Below are positions 23,311 to 36,219 of a stretch of 64,000 nt of DNA, piece by piece; position 1 is the stretch's first letter, and each line of letters starts with the position of its first letter. Location: the NCBI GenBank assembly GCA_964017155.1, contig OZ024864.1, positions 30,126,634-30,190,633 on the forward strand. Direction: 5' to 3'. The stretch is from Oasisia sp. SBJ-2009. Its lineage: Eukaryota; Annelida; Polychaeta; Sabellida; Siboglinidae. Position numbers and translations under genes: made by a program. The notes beneath the pieces were generated by a model that worked only from the letters and a program-made list of their open reading frames with translations, was not told where the DNA came from and searched no databases.

Positions 23311-24462
23311 GCAATTAAGGCAACAACAGAGCCTTTTGTTTTAGTGCAACTCACTATTGGAGATTTGTGTGCAATTTGTTGGTAGTGATGAGACTGGTTC
23401 CTTTACAATGGCAAGAAGCAAACATCATACCATTATTTAAAAGAAGTTTCAAGAAACAAGTCATAGAACTCGTGACCAGTGACTTGCTTAGAAAGACTAA
23501 TTAAAGCTATTAGAAAGACTAATTAAATATCACATGGTCCACTTGATAAACCCATCTTGACTTAACATAGGTTTCTAAAAGCGATATCTTAACTATGCTC
23601 CATAAAACTGGGCCCAGGAGACTGAGAGATCACATAGACATGTTTCAAATATGTGGTACTCAAGTTAACGAAATGAGTCAGATGTTGGTAAAACAAAATT
23701 TCTGTAAGTCATTTTTCTGCAAAAATTGTGAATCCAACAATTTGGAGATTTTGTCAGAATATTTTATTAATTCATTAGTATTCATTTTATCAGTTTTCAC
23801 TATTGGTACTGTCTATTTAAGTCTGTTTTATGTATTATGGTGTCATGTTCGAAGAGCTAAACGAAACGTTCCGATTGAATTTTACGAAACGACACAAAAA
23901 ACGCTAATTGCACTAAATGTGGGGTGATCCCTTACAAATCAGGCATCACGATGAAGCTTGGCATGTCATCGGTTCATATATGGGCAAATTTATGATAATA
24001 AATGCGAACTGTGACCCACAGAAGGCCTTGAAGGAGTGGCCTATTTGTAAACAAGGACATAGCAATGTCATCTGGGGCACTGGTTACCACCCAGATCGTG
24101 CTACTGATTGATGGAGCGAGGTTATCTAAATAATCAGTACACGCGCAGGCACACAGCACGTGTTTATATGTAAATTGCTGTCTATATGATGGAGATTTGT
24201 AAATAAAGATGCTAGTCAATGTCGGACAGTGGCATAGCTTCTTTATCGAAGCCAAGCTGTATAAATTACTCTTGTTACAAAGCTGCCCAGTCACAGTTAG
24301 CAGGGAACTACTCAACAAACAAGGCCCTGTGATTTCATATGTTCTGTAAATGAATTCACGAGTTCAACTGGCTCAATTCACGTGAATTCACTGGATTCTG
24401 TGAAAAAATTTGGTGTGTCGATATGTGTTTACCGTGAAATCGCGAGATTTTCACGTGATGAC
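23311..24462. other. No supported gene
   Basis: The 110-codon frame at 23595-23927 has one hydrophobic stretch but no recognisable family or splice context. The remainder is featureless. Confidence 0.5.
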
Positions 24463-25158
24463 ACATATAGTGAAGCCGTACCAGTTCTGACCTAGTACGA
24501 CTCGTGTCAAACTCGTTCAAAACTCATGACAACAGGCAGAACACATGTATTCACGCGAATACACGTGAAAACACGTACTGGTGGAGTGGTACCAAATATG
24601 AACCAGTACAACATGTGCCAACTGGTTCAGAAATGGTTCCTTGTTTGCTGGGTTCAGCAAACACGGAACCATTTCTGAACCAGTTGGCACATGTCGTACT
24701 AGTTCATATTTAGTACCGCTCCAGTGACTCCACCCAGGAGTTTATGCAGGATGAAATTATTGCCAGTCACACGTACATGTTTTGCTGGACATGTGGATGT
24801 TAACTGTTAGTATTAGGCCAGCTCACAAACTTTAAATGTATTTTTTGGACCTGAAAAGGACTACAAACACACGTGACACCATTTACGCTCACTGTCAAGG
24901 CATAACTAACAATATCTATGGTTTTGGATGACCTTTTTTGCTCCTTCATATTTTTACCCGTCCACTACCCATGCATCCACCAATATTTCTACCCGTCCAT
25001 ATTCGTTTTTACCCCGTCCAAATGACGTGTGGGCGGGTCTCCACTATGTGTTTTCATGTGTATTCACGTGAATACACGTGTGCTGCCTGTTGTCATGAGT
25101 TTTGAACGAGTTTGACACGAATCGTACTGGGTCAGAACTGGTACAGTTTCACTATACG
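24463..25158. mobile_element. Nested palindromic (foldback/MITE-like) element
   Basis: Outer arms 24463-24577 and 25043-25158 are inverted copies (TATAGTGAAGCCGTACCAG against CTGGTACAGTTTCACTATA). Inside, 24569-24735 is a second hairpin centred near 24652 (CATTTCTGAACCAGTTGGCA on one arm, its complement on the other). TA flanks both ends, compatible with a TA target site as in Tc1/mariner-derived MITEs (inference). Confidence 0.8.
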
Positions 25159-26989
25159 AAGTGGTTACGTAGCCGAGCATCGGAACCCTGTACCTCGGCG
25201 TTATAGGTCCGAGCACTCAACGCGCATGCGTGAATTGTCACGTGTTGCATCTTGCTTCCGCTCTTTCTCACGGCAGCCGAGCATGGTGTGGTTGTACTTG
25301 GGTTGGGATGAACGTAGGCGATGGTTTTGACGCAAATGAAGGAAATAGAACAGCCTTGCAACTCTACATTGACCACAGGTGGGACTGTAAGACATCGGCT
25401 GCATCGGTGGCTCTATATCCTTGCCGCGCTGGCAAGATTAAGCCCGAGCACAAGTACTTCGAAGACAAATGTCAGTCGATTCGGCTCACAGACAACTCGG
25501 CCCGGGCCGAGTCGGCTCAAGATAATTCGGTGCCGATCATGAGACGACTCGGCGTCCATATGAGACAACTGGGGACATTTGTTTAAATTTTGCACCACCT
25601 ACATTTTGCTGTTATCACTATCTTTATCGAATTGCAATATGACATTTTAACCACAGAATAAGTGTCAGTTTTATAGTACAGTGTACAATAATAATAATGT
25701 AATTCATGCTTAATGCTATCATACTAGTTATTGTTTTGCTTGATTAATGTTATATTAGTGAAATAGTTATGTGCATTATTACGTTTTTAATACAATATTT
25801 ATTTATATAAAATTACAATAAAATGTATTAAAACTGCAATTAAAATGTTGCAAGCATAATACCATAATGACCATAATTTTCATTTGTTTGTTATAAGATG
25901 TATGATATGTTGACTAAGTTGTTTATGATTGATATTCTTTGCCTACATTTCATTATTTCAGTACATTAAATTAATAATTATCCAAGGCATAATTATGTTT
26001 TACAAATATAACCCCTACTACCTTAGTCAGGCTTAGATATTAGGCAGTTCCTGCTGTTAAATACTAGATTATCCGCAAATCTCACGTGTCATGATAACCC
26101 TTTTGTGCAATGTTTTTAAAATTGATTGATATAAATTTAATTCACAGGAGGGCAAAAGAGAAGAGTGTGGGAGAGAAGGGGTAATACATCTGACTCATCT
26201 GAGAGCGGTGGATGGTAACAAATCATGTCAATGCCCGTAAATAAATATACGGAACAGCTTACCGTCGTGGACAGTTTATAGTCTTTACGTAGGCGTAGCG
26301 ACATATTTAGACCAACATGTAGTGAACACTTCAAAGGTTCAATCGCTTGTAGAAAGACTACAGTATTACCACAATGTGCCGTCGTGAATAGTTATTAAAA
26401 TATAGGCATACAAAAAATGACTGTATTGCTGAAGTCACAGAAAACTTGACAGATATCAGGAAGTGTTGTAGGAAATACCAAAATATAATTGTGTTTGGTT
26501 ATTGTGAGAAAACCGTCATTCCGGAATTTATTATCGCTAGGTGGCAACCCTAGTCACCCCTTGTCTTGCTTAAAGTGAAAAAAAAGGCTACAGTTTAGTG
26601 TTATGCACCTAAAAGAGTTTACACTAGCTAATCATTTGCATCTACAATCCAATTTTTCACCTTAGTGGTTACCTCAGAAAGTGGTCTTAAAGTGGGAAAA
26701 TCTAGCTAAATCACCGACACCATGAACCGGCCCATCTTGGATCTTGCAACCAATCACAACCCAGCAGTTTGGAAAAGTAATACGTCAGAGAGTCGTCTGC
26801 TGGTTCAGCTGTCATAACAGAGAGCCAAGCGGTACGTACGCTAAAAGTTGCCTTACGTCGGTTTACAACGAAATCGCGACATCAATATGCCACACTGTTC
26901 CTCAAACGCTTATAGTAATAGTACAGTGAAAGACAGTATCAGTAAGATGTCTTCTTGTTAACCTATGAATCGAGCAGAACTGAAACAGT
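25159..26989. other. No gene seen
   Basis: 25160-25590 is moderately GC-rich with overlapping short frames on both strands but no domain. The rest is AT-rich. Confidence 0.5.
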
Positions 26990-28830
26990 GGTTCGGTGGA
27001 TTCGTTTGGACAGTCACAGACACAGCGCGGATCCTAGACGACCCGATTTGATTGACCTAACCATCAAAACGACCACCAACAGCCGCCAAACTTCTCCTCA
27101 CATATCTTACATACATATGCATACACTACATTATGTAATAAAATCTCTTGCATTCCTCTGACGAAGAAAATTCACACACAAAAACGCGCAGACCTCGAGT
27201 ACAACTTGTTCGGCCGCTCAGCGGTACCGTAAAATCGCTTTTAAAAGCTTTACACAAAATACCGCTAGACGCCACGTTTCTGACTGCTAATATTTAATTG
27301 TTTTACTTCACACGCGCGAAATAGTTTAATTACTTATAAATAATATAATAATAATAATTAATTATTATCATCACTATGATTTGCAGGAAATTATAAGTTT
27401 TATTATTTTTATATTGATATTTTATTTTTATAATTGTTCATATATGTTTCTAGTATATTTATGTTTTTTTTCTTCTGGTGTGTATTTGTTGTTTAGCATT
27501 TTAATGTATGTAAAACGCCATGAACAAGTTTAAATTGGATGTGGCGCTATATTAAATAAACAAGCAATTGTTTTTATTATAATATAATATTTTATTTATG
27601 TAGCGCCACATCCATAATTGTTTGTGGCGCTTCACAAAATAATGCTATTAAAAATACAATAAAGAGAAAACTACTCACAGATAATATTATTTAAAAATAA
27701 ATAATGAAAATACATGTTTCTATATCATTAACTAAGCTGACCTATCAGTCATAAATAAACATACAAATTACATAACAACAATTGAAATAAATGAATATAA
27801 AAGTATGGTTAATAGTAATAAATAATTAAAGTAGTAAAATAAGTACGACGTAATAATAATTTTTATTCAGCACATACACAACCATTATGCATAAGAACAT
27901 ATTACTGAAGCTATTTGTTCTACTCATGAATGACATTTCCACCATCAGATATGTAATAATAATTATTTTTGAACAAGACACTTTATTAATTATCGGAACA
28001 ATAAATCTCTAAAATGTAAAAAGGAATATGAATATATGGGAAATATTATGGTGGTAGAAAAAGAAGGATTTAAAAACAGTAATATTAACATGTTATTGTT
28101 TTAGTTATTATTGTTAAAACATCGCTTATGTAATATAAGCTTGCATGCTCGCAGTACACGCGGGATGTTTATAGAAATATTGATGAAATAAACAATGTGA
28201 CTTCATTGAAAAACACGTAATTTCCTTTTTCTTTTATAACTAATAGGCAATTTTGGATAATTATGCAGACACATGTATTTTTAATATTTATTTTTAAATA
28301 TTACCTGTGGGTAGCATTCTTATTATTGCATATACTTTAATAACAGTATGTTGAATAGAAGAGAAGAGAATTGTGGATTTGGCGCTATATAAAATAAACT
28401 AATAAAATTATATATTTGTATATTAAATTGTTATTTTTTATCAACTCTATTAGACCCATATCACCAAAGCGTTGCCTTAGTTTGCCGTTTAACATTTTCT
28501 GTAGATCATAGTGATGCAGCTAATTATTATTATATTATTTATAATTAATTAAACTAATTCGCGCGTGCGAATGCAGTAAGGTTAATAAATATTCGCGCGC
28601 CATCTAGCGGTATTTTGTGTAAAGCTAACTTATAATAGCGAGTTTACGGTAGTCGAAGTTGTCGAGTTGCCGTTCGCCAAGATTTGCGTTTCTGTTATGA
28701 ATTTTCTTCGTTAGACGAATACAAGTGATTTTTTTGTAATGTAGTGTATGTATATGTATGTAAGAAATGTGGGGAGAAGTTTGGCGGCTGTTGGCGGTCG
28801 TTTTCGTGGTTAGGTTAGAAAGTAACAGAT
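26990..28830. repeat. Long inverted repeat, arms about 350-400 bp
   Basis: 26990-27390 and 28500-28830 are inverted copies, sharing for example AACAGCCGCCAAACTTCTCC with its complement near 28780 and ATACCGCTAGA with its complement near 28607. The central 1.1 kb is AT-rich and contains repeated TGGCGCTATATTAAATAAAC-like strings. No transposase was seen, so this is a foldback element or an inverted pair. Confidence 0.75.
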
Positions 28831-30108
28831 AATAATATGCATGCACAGTTCACGCCGACCAAGAAGACTCTCTGACGTCATTTTGTTTCTAAAATGGCGT
28901 AGTCTGTAGACTTTCTATGTCTATGTGTTTTACATTTTTTTTCTGGTAAACCACTGACGTTAAAAATATGATTGTTGTTGGAAGTTGTTACTTTTTATTC
29001 ACTCTGTTAATCCCATATGATCCAAACATTGACTTTGTTTTCCCTTTAACCGCGGAACTACGCCGAGAAGACAAGAAGTTGAGGGGCTTAAAAGTGCTGC
29101 CACCTCACGGAGTCTGCGTAACCGAGACTAAGTCACCCCACACCAGAGCCTTTCATATATTTGTGTTTTGACCATCAAAATTTCAACCAATATACTAAAC
29201 TTTCAACTAAATAATCGTAATGGCATTTTCGATAGGGTATATTGTGGACGATGGTAATGCCGGCCTATCGATGTTGACTTTATCTTGGGCGAATGTGTGG
29301 TATTTTCCAGTCCCGTCAAGCCTCCAGGGCAGTGGCTACACGGTGATGTCGGCCTTTCGCGATCTCGGCCTGATGATCTCGGCCTGTTTCGGTGAATTCG
29401 GCCAGTGATCTCGGCCTGTGCGGCAGTGATCTGTTCTAGTTTTTTCCAGCACTCGGCAACGTTCTTTTAACTGACTAGTCTGTATATGTTGTGGTTACAA
29501 CGTATAATCTTATGAGGTCTCATTTAAATATAGTCAGCCTTTTTTCAGAACATCACGCCAAGCCGACCTTTCTATGCTGGCCCGCACTGAGGGTGGTCAC
29601 TGCCGGGTGCTTGTCGTCCTCAGTGGTTCTTTTACGTCCCAAATTGAGACGGGACCGACATTAACGTGATTCTCCGATTCTCGGCCTTTAATTTTATAAC
29701 CAGTGATCTTGGCCCGTACAGGGGGTGATGTTCACCAATATAATGAAGTGATGTGATGGTACAGCATATGTATCATGTTGCAAAAAATATGCAATGCAAT
29801 AAAGTAGCTGTGACGATCAGTCTTGATATCGTTCTTATTTCTTGCCTATTGATAAATCCCCAAGTGTTATCACCGAATGCATTGAACCTACAATGCAATA
29901 CAAAATGTGTGATGACCCGCCGCGATCTCATTCTTATATCTTGCTTATTTATGATTCACCAAGTTTTCAGCTAGCATTGAACCTGTTTGAATGGAGTATG
30001 TTTTTATAGTCTTCTTCTAGGAATCCAGTTTTACGTTGTTTTATTTTTGGAATTATAACTACGCAACCGAGTTATTAATGCAATACATACTAATAAAAAG
30101 GATAGAAT
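28831..30108. other. No gene; short CTCGGCC-rich repeats
   Basis: At about 29345-29430 the motif TGATCTCGGCCTG recurs several times, with relatives at 29670-29720. No coding frame is supported. Confidence 0.5.
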
Positions 30109-30113
30109 GCGTG

Positions 30114-30274
30114 TGTCGTATGTGTCGAATACCGTACCCCCTGACATTATCTATGCGTGAATTAATAACCGCTCCCGAGAGAGCACGTGTTAGTCTCTTC
30201 CCGCGTAACCAGTAGCCATGTAGCCGCTATTGTTTTCTCTGTGTCAATAAACGCTCATTATACTCATATACGTT
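30114..30274 (+). repeat. 5' LTR, truncated at its 3' end
   Basis: It matches 32699-32859 without indels. The last 16 bases of the LTR are missing because of the internal deletion. It contains AATAAA (in CAATAAACGC), the likely polyadenylation signal. Confidence 0.92.
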
Positions 30275-32410
30275 CAAGCACGACGAACATTACGAAAATG
30301 TTCTACGAGTAATACGGGCATCTGGACTGAAGCTGAACAAAGACAAGTGTCTGCTGAGACAGTCCAAGCTAGTCTTTATGGGCAATCTCATCAGTAAGGA
30401 TGGCCTTGAGCCAGATCCAGAATAAGTCGATGCAATTTGCAAGATGTCCGCACCAGAGAACGTGACAGAACTACGCAGGTTGTTAGGCATGGCCAACTAT
30501 TTGTGTCGCTTCCTCCCAGATCTGTCGACGGTACTCAAACCTATGACGGATTTACTGAAGTCGGATATGGCATGGGTTTGGAGTACAAGCCAAGAGCAAG
30601 CGTTCGAACAGCTGAAGATCATGATGACAACGTCTCCAGTACTCGCGTTCTACGATCCAAACCTACCTACAGTGGTATCTGCAGACGCAAGCAGCTACGG
30701 ACTGGGTTCAGTCATCCTACAACTCCATGGATACAAGCTACTGCCAGTCGCATACGCCTCGAGAACGCTGACAGATACTGAGAAACGATACGCTCAGACC
30801 GAGAAGGAACTACTCGCTTCCACATGGGCGTGCGAGAAATTTGCGAGATATCGTGTAGGGTTAAAGTCATTCACTCTACAAATAGATCATAAGCCGTTGA
30901 TCACAATCGTCAACTCCCAAGATCTCGACAAAGCGCCAATCCGATGTCAACGACTACTGATGAGACTGATGCGCTTCATCATATATGCCAAGTACGTTCC
31001 AGGGAAAGGGTTAACTGTTGTTGACGCCCTATCCAGAACTCCACTGGAGAGTACAGGAATACCAGACACCGAGCAGGAGATACAAGCTCACGTCGACGCG
31101 ACGCTGGAGACTAAATCTGTACCTCCGCAGAAGTTAACGCAAATCAAGCTGGATACAGCAACAGATGATCAGCTACAAATAGCTATGAAATTCATCAAAC
31201 ACGGCTGGCCAGAACATGCAAGAAATGTACCGGTCCAGATACACGATTTATATCGCGCATGTCTACAGTTATCTGTTGCTGACAACATGTTGGTGTATGG
31301 CAACAGAATCGTCATACCAACCACGCTGCGACCGGATATCCTCAGTAGAATCCACGAAGGACATTATGGGGATCAACAAATGCAAAGAGCGAGCACAGAC
31401 AACAGTGTGGTGGCCAGGAATAGGTCACGACATCGAGCGCAAAGTGGCAGAATGTCTATTTTGATTGGAAAACAAACATAATCAACACAAAGAGCCGTTG
31501 TTGACAACACCACTGCCCGCCAGACCTTGGCAACGCATAGGCGCAGACCTATGTGAACAAGCGGGGCAGAAGTACCTTGTTGTGGTTGACTACTACTCAA
31601 GATATATTGAGATAGCACACCTCACAAACATGACAAGTGGACAAACAATCGGTAAAACGAAGAACATGTTTGCTCACTGGGGCATTCCAGACGAAGTTGT
31701 CACAGACAATGGAACTCAATTCTTCTCTGACGAGTTCCGAGTCTTCGCAGAGACGTACGGATTCGGGCACACGACGTCTAGTCCATACTTTCCACAAAGC
31801 AACGGCGAAGTAGAGACAGCAGTGCAGACGGCGAAGAAGATTCTGAAACAAGATGACCGGTTCTTGGCACTGATGGCTTATCGCGCAACACCTGTACAAC
31901 CAATACAGACAAGTCCTTGTCAACTGATCATGGGACGCCAGATCCGAACTCGGATCCCAACACTGGAGAAAAATCTTCTTCCCAGTGGCCCACCAAAAAG
32001 GAAGTACAGCAAAGTAACAAGCGCGCAAAAGCACATTATCGTATCAACTACGACCGGCGTCATGGAACACGACGTCTCCCAGAACTACAACCGGGAGATG
32101 AAGTCCTCATCAAACGCGACGATGAAAAACAATGGAGGAGACGTGGAGTCCTGGTGAAACAATGCACGGAACCACAATCTTACCTCGTGCAGACGTCACA
32201 AGGCACGATCCGAAAGAACAGACGACACCTACAACTCCCTAAGGCGGTGTCCAAGCAACTTTCGGTATGCGACATACCGACGACGATTTCGAGCCAGACG
32301 CAGCCACGATTCCGACGGGCACACCTGTCAGACAACCAGTACCACCAGCTGGAGCGGCAGTAGACCCTTACGTAACAAGGAGCGGAAGAACTGTCGTGAG
32401 ACCAGCTCGA
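30275..32410 (+). pseudogene. Pol remnant: RT end, RNase H, integrase
   Basis: A short RT thumb piece (30275-30420) ends in an in-frame TAA. From 30444 the frame runs through a thumb/connection part, then RNase H (VVSADASSYGLG with the first catalytic Asp, YAQTEKELL, QIDHKPL) and the zinc-binding part of integrase. Near 31370 the frame shifts, and an in-frame stop occurs at about 31465. The integrase core is recognisable at 31490-31960 with its DDE residues ([20 protein letters not shown]). A C-terminal basic region follows in another frame to about 32360. Confidence 0.85.
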
Positions 32411-32698
32411 TTGAGAGAGAACTAGGTACAGTAGTGAACTCACTCACTGAGGCAGAATAATCCTCGAGTCACTACTACGATAACAGAGTAGTCCACCTCT
32501 GTATTCGTCTAGAGTAGTCTATTTAGAATAGTCTATCGCAACTAATCAAGTTTGTTCTAACTAAAAAAATATTAATCGACAATATGTTACTTAGCGACAT
32601 TGCACGGACACTGAAACGTCACCAAGGACATCACTATTTGGAAGAACATGATCATGAAAGACATTTCGATTATTTGCTAATAACTCAAAGAGGGGAGA

Positions 32699-32875
32699 TG
32701 TCGTATGTGTCGAATACCGTACCCCCTGACATTATCTATGCGTGAATTAATAACCGCTCCCGAGATAGCACGTGTTAGTCTCTTCCCGCGTAGCCAGTAG
32801 CGATGTAGCCGCTAGTGTTTTCTCTCTGTCAATAAACGCTCATTATACTCATATACGTTGTTGTATTACGAGACA
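32699..32875 (+). repeat. 3' LTR, complete (177 bp)
   Basis: Starts TGTCGTATGTG and ends ACGAGACA, followed by the target duplication GCGTG. Confidence 0.92.
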
Positions 32876-32880
32876 GCGTG

Positions 32881-33834
32881 GTAATGTAATTGTTTCGCAA
32901 TAGTCCTTTTCTTATTGCGCATATTTGATTGGTGTCCGTTGGGAAGGTGCATGCGAACGTAATCGACTTCTAATTGTTGCTTAGCTATATTAAGCACATG
33001 TTTTCGTTTCTCTGTGATTTATAGACTGTGTGAACGTGTTTTGAGGCACGCCATAGTAATCGGCTGTCTACTCGTGCATTACGTTATTGAGCAGATTCCT
33101 TCTTCCATGCTTTTTCTTTGATTTGTTAAGACGCATGGAAACAACGTGGAGAGAAATGTTTGGTTTGCGAATGCATTAAAAGAGAACACAGATATAAACA
33201 CACACACACCACATACACACACCACACATACACACACCACACATATCATTTAACCATTCATATTTAGCTAGCAATCAATGTCTAAAAACCCTCTCGTATA
33301 TCACATGCAATTTATTTAAAAGGTTGTATCAATAGGTTCCCATTCTTCTTGAGAAGGAAGCATGGAAGGATATTGAGAGTTACTGGTTAATTTGTCTTTG
33401 AACTAGTTTATGCCTGGTAAAAAATTGATAACAGTACCTTCTAATCCACAGTGACCTTTTATGGTCGGAAGTTTACTAATTTTAATTAAATATAAAATGC
33501 ATGATATTTGGGTATGTGTAGCCCTTGCAAAAACATCAATAACAATGACAGAAATAATCTTTCGCCAAGTTGGTGAAGAGTTTTAATTTCTTTTTGCCAA
33601 ATGGCAAACCGTTTCACATATGGCGCAATTGGCGATCGACAGCGCTACCCCAGCTACCCCCAAGCACTATTTCAAGCAAATCACTAAACTCATTTCAAAA
33701 TAATTAAATCCAACAATTTAGCAATTAAGTCAGACGACTCACCATGCGCACTGGCGTGATGTGTCTCTATGACATTTTGCCAGTTAACAATACATATACT
33801 ATTATTAAAATATGCTAGCATTGCTATACCTGTG
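32881..33834. other. No gene; short CACAC/CCACATA repeat
   Basis: Only a small CA-type repeat at about 33199-33246 stands out. Confidence 0.55.
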
Positions 33835-33838
33835 TAGG

Positions 33839-34005
33839 ATGTACCGTGGCGCAATGGGTAGAGCTTCGAACTCTTAACTATGAGAAGGTTTGAATCCTGT
33901 GCTGCCACGTTGATCCTTGGGCAAATTCGTTCACTTTACATTGCTCCAATTCACCCAGCTTCATGAGCTGTAAATCTGGCTATAAACAATGCTAGATAGG
34001 TGTGC
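33839..34005 (+). mobile_element. tRNA-derived SINE
   Basis: A box-A-like TGGCGCAATGGG (33847-33858) and a box-B-like GGTTTGAATCC (33887-33897) sit at tRNA spacing. The body TTGGGCAAATTCGTTCACTT and TTGCTCCAATTCACCCAGC is shared with the other SINEs here. No acceptor-stem pairing was seen, so it is not a tRNA gene. Confidence 0.8.
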
Positions 34006-34529
34006 ACAAATCGTCTTATTGTGTTAATTGCAGTGTGTCTAGATACTTTCCAGAGAAGACAAAATGGTGTTTGCGCGGGAAGGTCTGCCAGGGAGAAAAG
34101 TATAAAGCACTTTGAAAAATCTGAGAGGATTGCCGTGTTTGACTCTGGATTTTGGATCTTTCAGACGAATAAGTTTAAGTTCCATGTCACATATATGTCC
34201 TAGTTAGACGACATGTCCTAAATTTAATTTGTATTTATTAATTTATTTCGCATAGAAGTCATATAGATCAGTGGATATGGCATAAATGGCACTCGAGATC
34301 TGCAGACCATTTCAAGTCATTCGCCCATTTTAAATGTCACTATCTTCTTTTAGACATATCGTCCACATTTTTGGAATATCAAAAGTGACTTGGGAATTGA
34401 TGGAGCTCACTCACATATTAGCTTATTCACTGGTGTGGATAATTGGGACTGTTCAAACAACTACCTAGACTGGACAGGAAGCTTACTTTGAAATTGGCTG
34501 ATCTTATCGGTATCTAATCTTAAACCGCC
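34006..34529. other. Left flank of the 28-bp array
   Basis: 34385-34490 recurs inverted at about 55980-56085 (shared TAATTGGGACTGTTCAAACA), so this flank is part of a repeated unit. No gene. Confidence 0.6.
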
Positions 34530-36211
34530 TCTCCCGGTGACACAGCGCTACTCCGCCTCCCCCGGTGACACAGCGCCACTCCGCCTCCCCCGGTGACACA
34601 GCGCCACTCCGCCTCCCCTGGTGTCACAGCGCCACTCCGCCTCCCCCGGTGACACAGCGCCACTCCGCCTCCCCCGGTAACACAGCGCCACTCCGCCTCC
34701 CCCGGTAACACAGCGCCACTCCGCCTCCCCCTGTGTCACAGCACCACTCCGCCTCCCGCGGTGTCACAGCGCCACTCCGCCTCCCCCGGTTCCACAGCGC
34801 CACTCCGCCTCTCTCGGTGACACAGCGCCACTCCGCCTCCCCCGGTGTCACAGCACCACTCCGCCTCCCCCGCTGTCACAGCGCCACTCCGCCTCCCCCG
34901 GTGACACAACGCCACTCCGCCTCCCCCGGTGACACAGCGCCACTCCGCCTCCCCCTGTGTCACAGCACCACTCCGCCTCCCCCGGTGTCACAGCGCCACT
35001 CGGCCTCTCCCGGTGTCACAGCGCCACCCCGCCTCCCCCGGTGTCACAGCGCCACTCAGCCTCCCCCGGTATCACAGCGCCACTCAGCCTCCCCCGGTGT
35101 CACAGCGCCACTCAGCCTCCCCCGGTGTCACAGCGCCACCCCGCCTCCCCCGGTGTCACAGCGCCACTCCGCCTCCCCCGGTGTCACAGCGCCACTCAGC
35201 CTCCCCCGGTGTCACAGCGCCACTCAGCCTCCCCCGGTGTCACAGCGCCACCCCGCCTCCCCCGGTGTCACAGCGCCACTCCGCCTCTCCCGGTGTCACA
35301 GCGCCACTCCGCCTCCCCCGGTGTCACAGCGCCACTCCGCCTCCCCCGGTGTCACAGCGCCACTCCGCCTCCCCCGGTATCACAGCGCCACTCCACCTCT
35401 CCCGGTGTCATAGCGCCACTCCGCCTCTCCCGGTGTCATAGCGCCACTCCGCCTCCCCCGGTGTCATAGCGCCACTCCGCCTCTCCAGGTGTCATAGCGC
35501 CACACCGCCTCCCCCGGTGTCATAGCGCCACTCCGCCTCTCCCGGTGTCACAGCGCCACTCCGCCTCCCCCGGTGTCACAGCGCCACTCCGCCTCCCCCG
35601 GTGTCATAGCGCCACTCCGCCTCTCCCGGTGTCACAGCGCCACTCCGCCTCCCCCGGTGTCATAGCGCCACTCCGCCTCCCCCGGTGTCATAGCGCCACT
35701 CCGCCTCTCCCGGTGTCATAGCGCCACTCCGCCTCCCCCGGTGTCACAGCGCCACTCCGCCTCCCCCGGTGTCACAGCGCCACTCCGACTCTCCCGGTTT
35801 CACAGCGCCACTCCGCCTCCCCCGGTGTCATAGCGCCACTCCGCCTCCCCCGGTGTCACAGCGCCACTCCGCCTCCCCCGGTGTCACAGCGCCACTCCGC
35901 CTCCCCCGGTGTCACAGCGCCACTCCGCCACACCGCCTCCCCCGGTGTCATAGCGCCACTCCGCCTCTCCCGGTTTCACAGCGCCACTCCGCCTCTCCCT
36001 GTGTCAATGCGCCACTCCGCCACTCCGCCTCCCCCGGTGTCACAGCGCCACTCCGCCTCTCCCGGTGTCACAGCGCCACTCCACCTCCCCCGGTGTCACA
36101 GCGCCACTCCGCCTCTTCAGGTGTCACAGCGCCACTCCGCCTCTCCCAGTGTCACAGCGCCACTCCGCCTCTCCCGGTGTCACAGCGCCACTCCGCCCCC
36201 CCCCCCCCCCC
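34530..36211. repeat. 28-bp GC-rich minisatellite, about 59 copies
   Basis: The unit is CGCCTCCCCCGGTGTCACAG plus CGCCACTC, ending in a C run at 36197-36211. It relates to the arrays at 54480-55215 (inverted) and 56768-57215. Variants such as GTGACAC, CTCTCCCG and GTCATAG cluster along the array, showing local homogenisation. Confidence 0.96.
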
Positions 36212-36219
36212 GGGGATCC

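Larger units (their letters stand above)
30109..32880 (+). mobile_element. Ty3/gypsy LTR retrotransposon, internally deleted
   Basis: The two LTRs lie in direct orientation. The 3' LTR begins TG and ends CA, and a 5-bp target duplication GCGTG flanks the element (30109-30113 and 32876-32880). A polypurine tract, AAGAGGGGAGA, precedes the 3' LTR. The 5' LTR breaks off after 161 bp straight into the end of the reverse transcriptase, so gag, protease and most of the RT are deleted. About five differences over 161 LTR bases suggest moderate age. Confidence 0.9.

Noticed and set aside
23595..23927. 110-codon frame with a possible membrane segment
   Set aside because: No family resemblance, no splice sites, and chance length in AT-rich DNA.
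25112..25598. Overlapping frames on both strands in a GC-richer patch
   Set aside because: No domain, and frames on both strands are equally open. Consistent with base composition only.
33847..33897. tRNA gene (box A and box B present); similar at 37227, 60641 and 61755
   Set aside because: The acceptor stems do not pair and a conserved non-tRNA body follows each. They are SINE heads.
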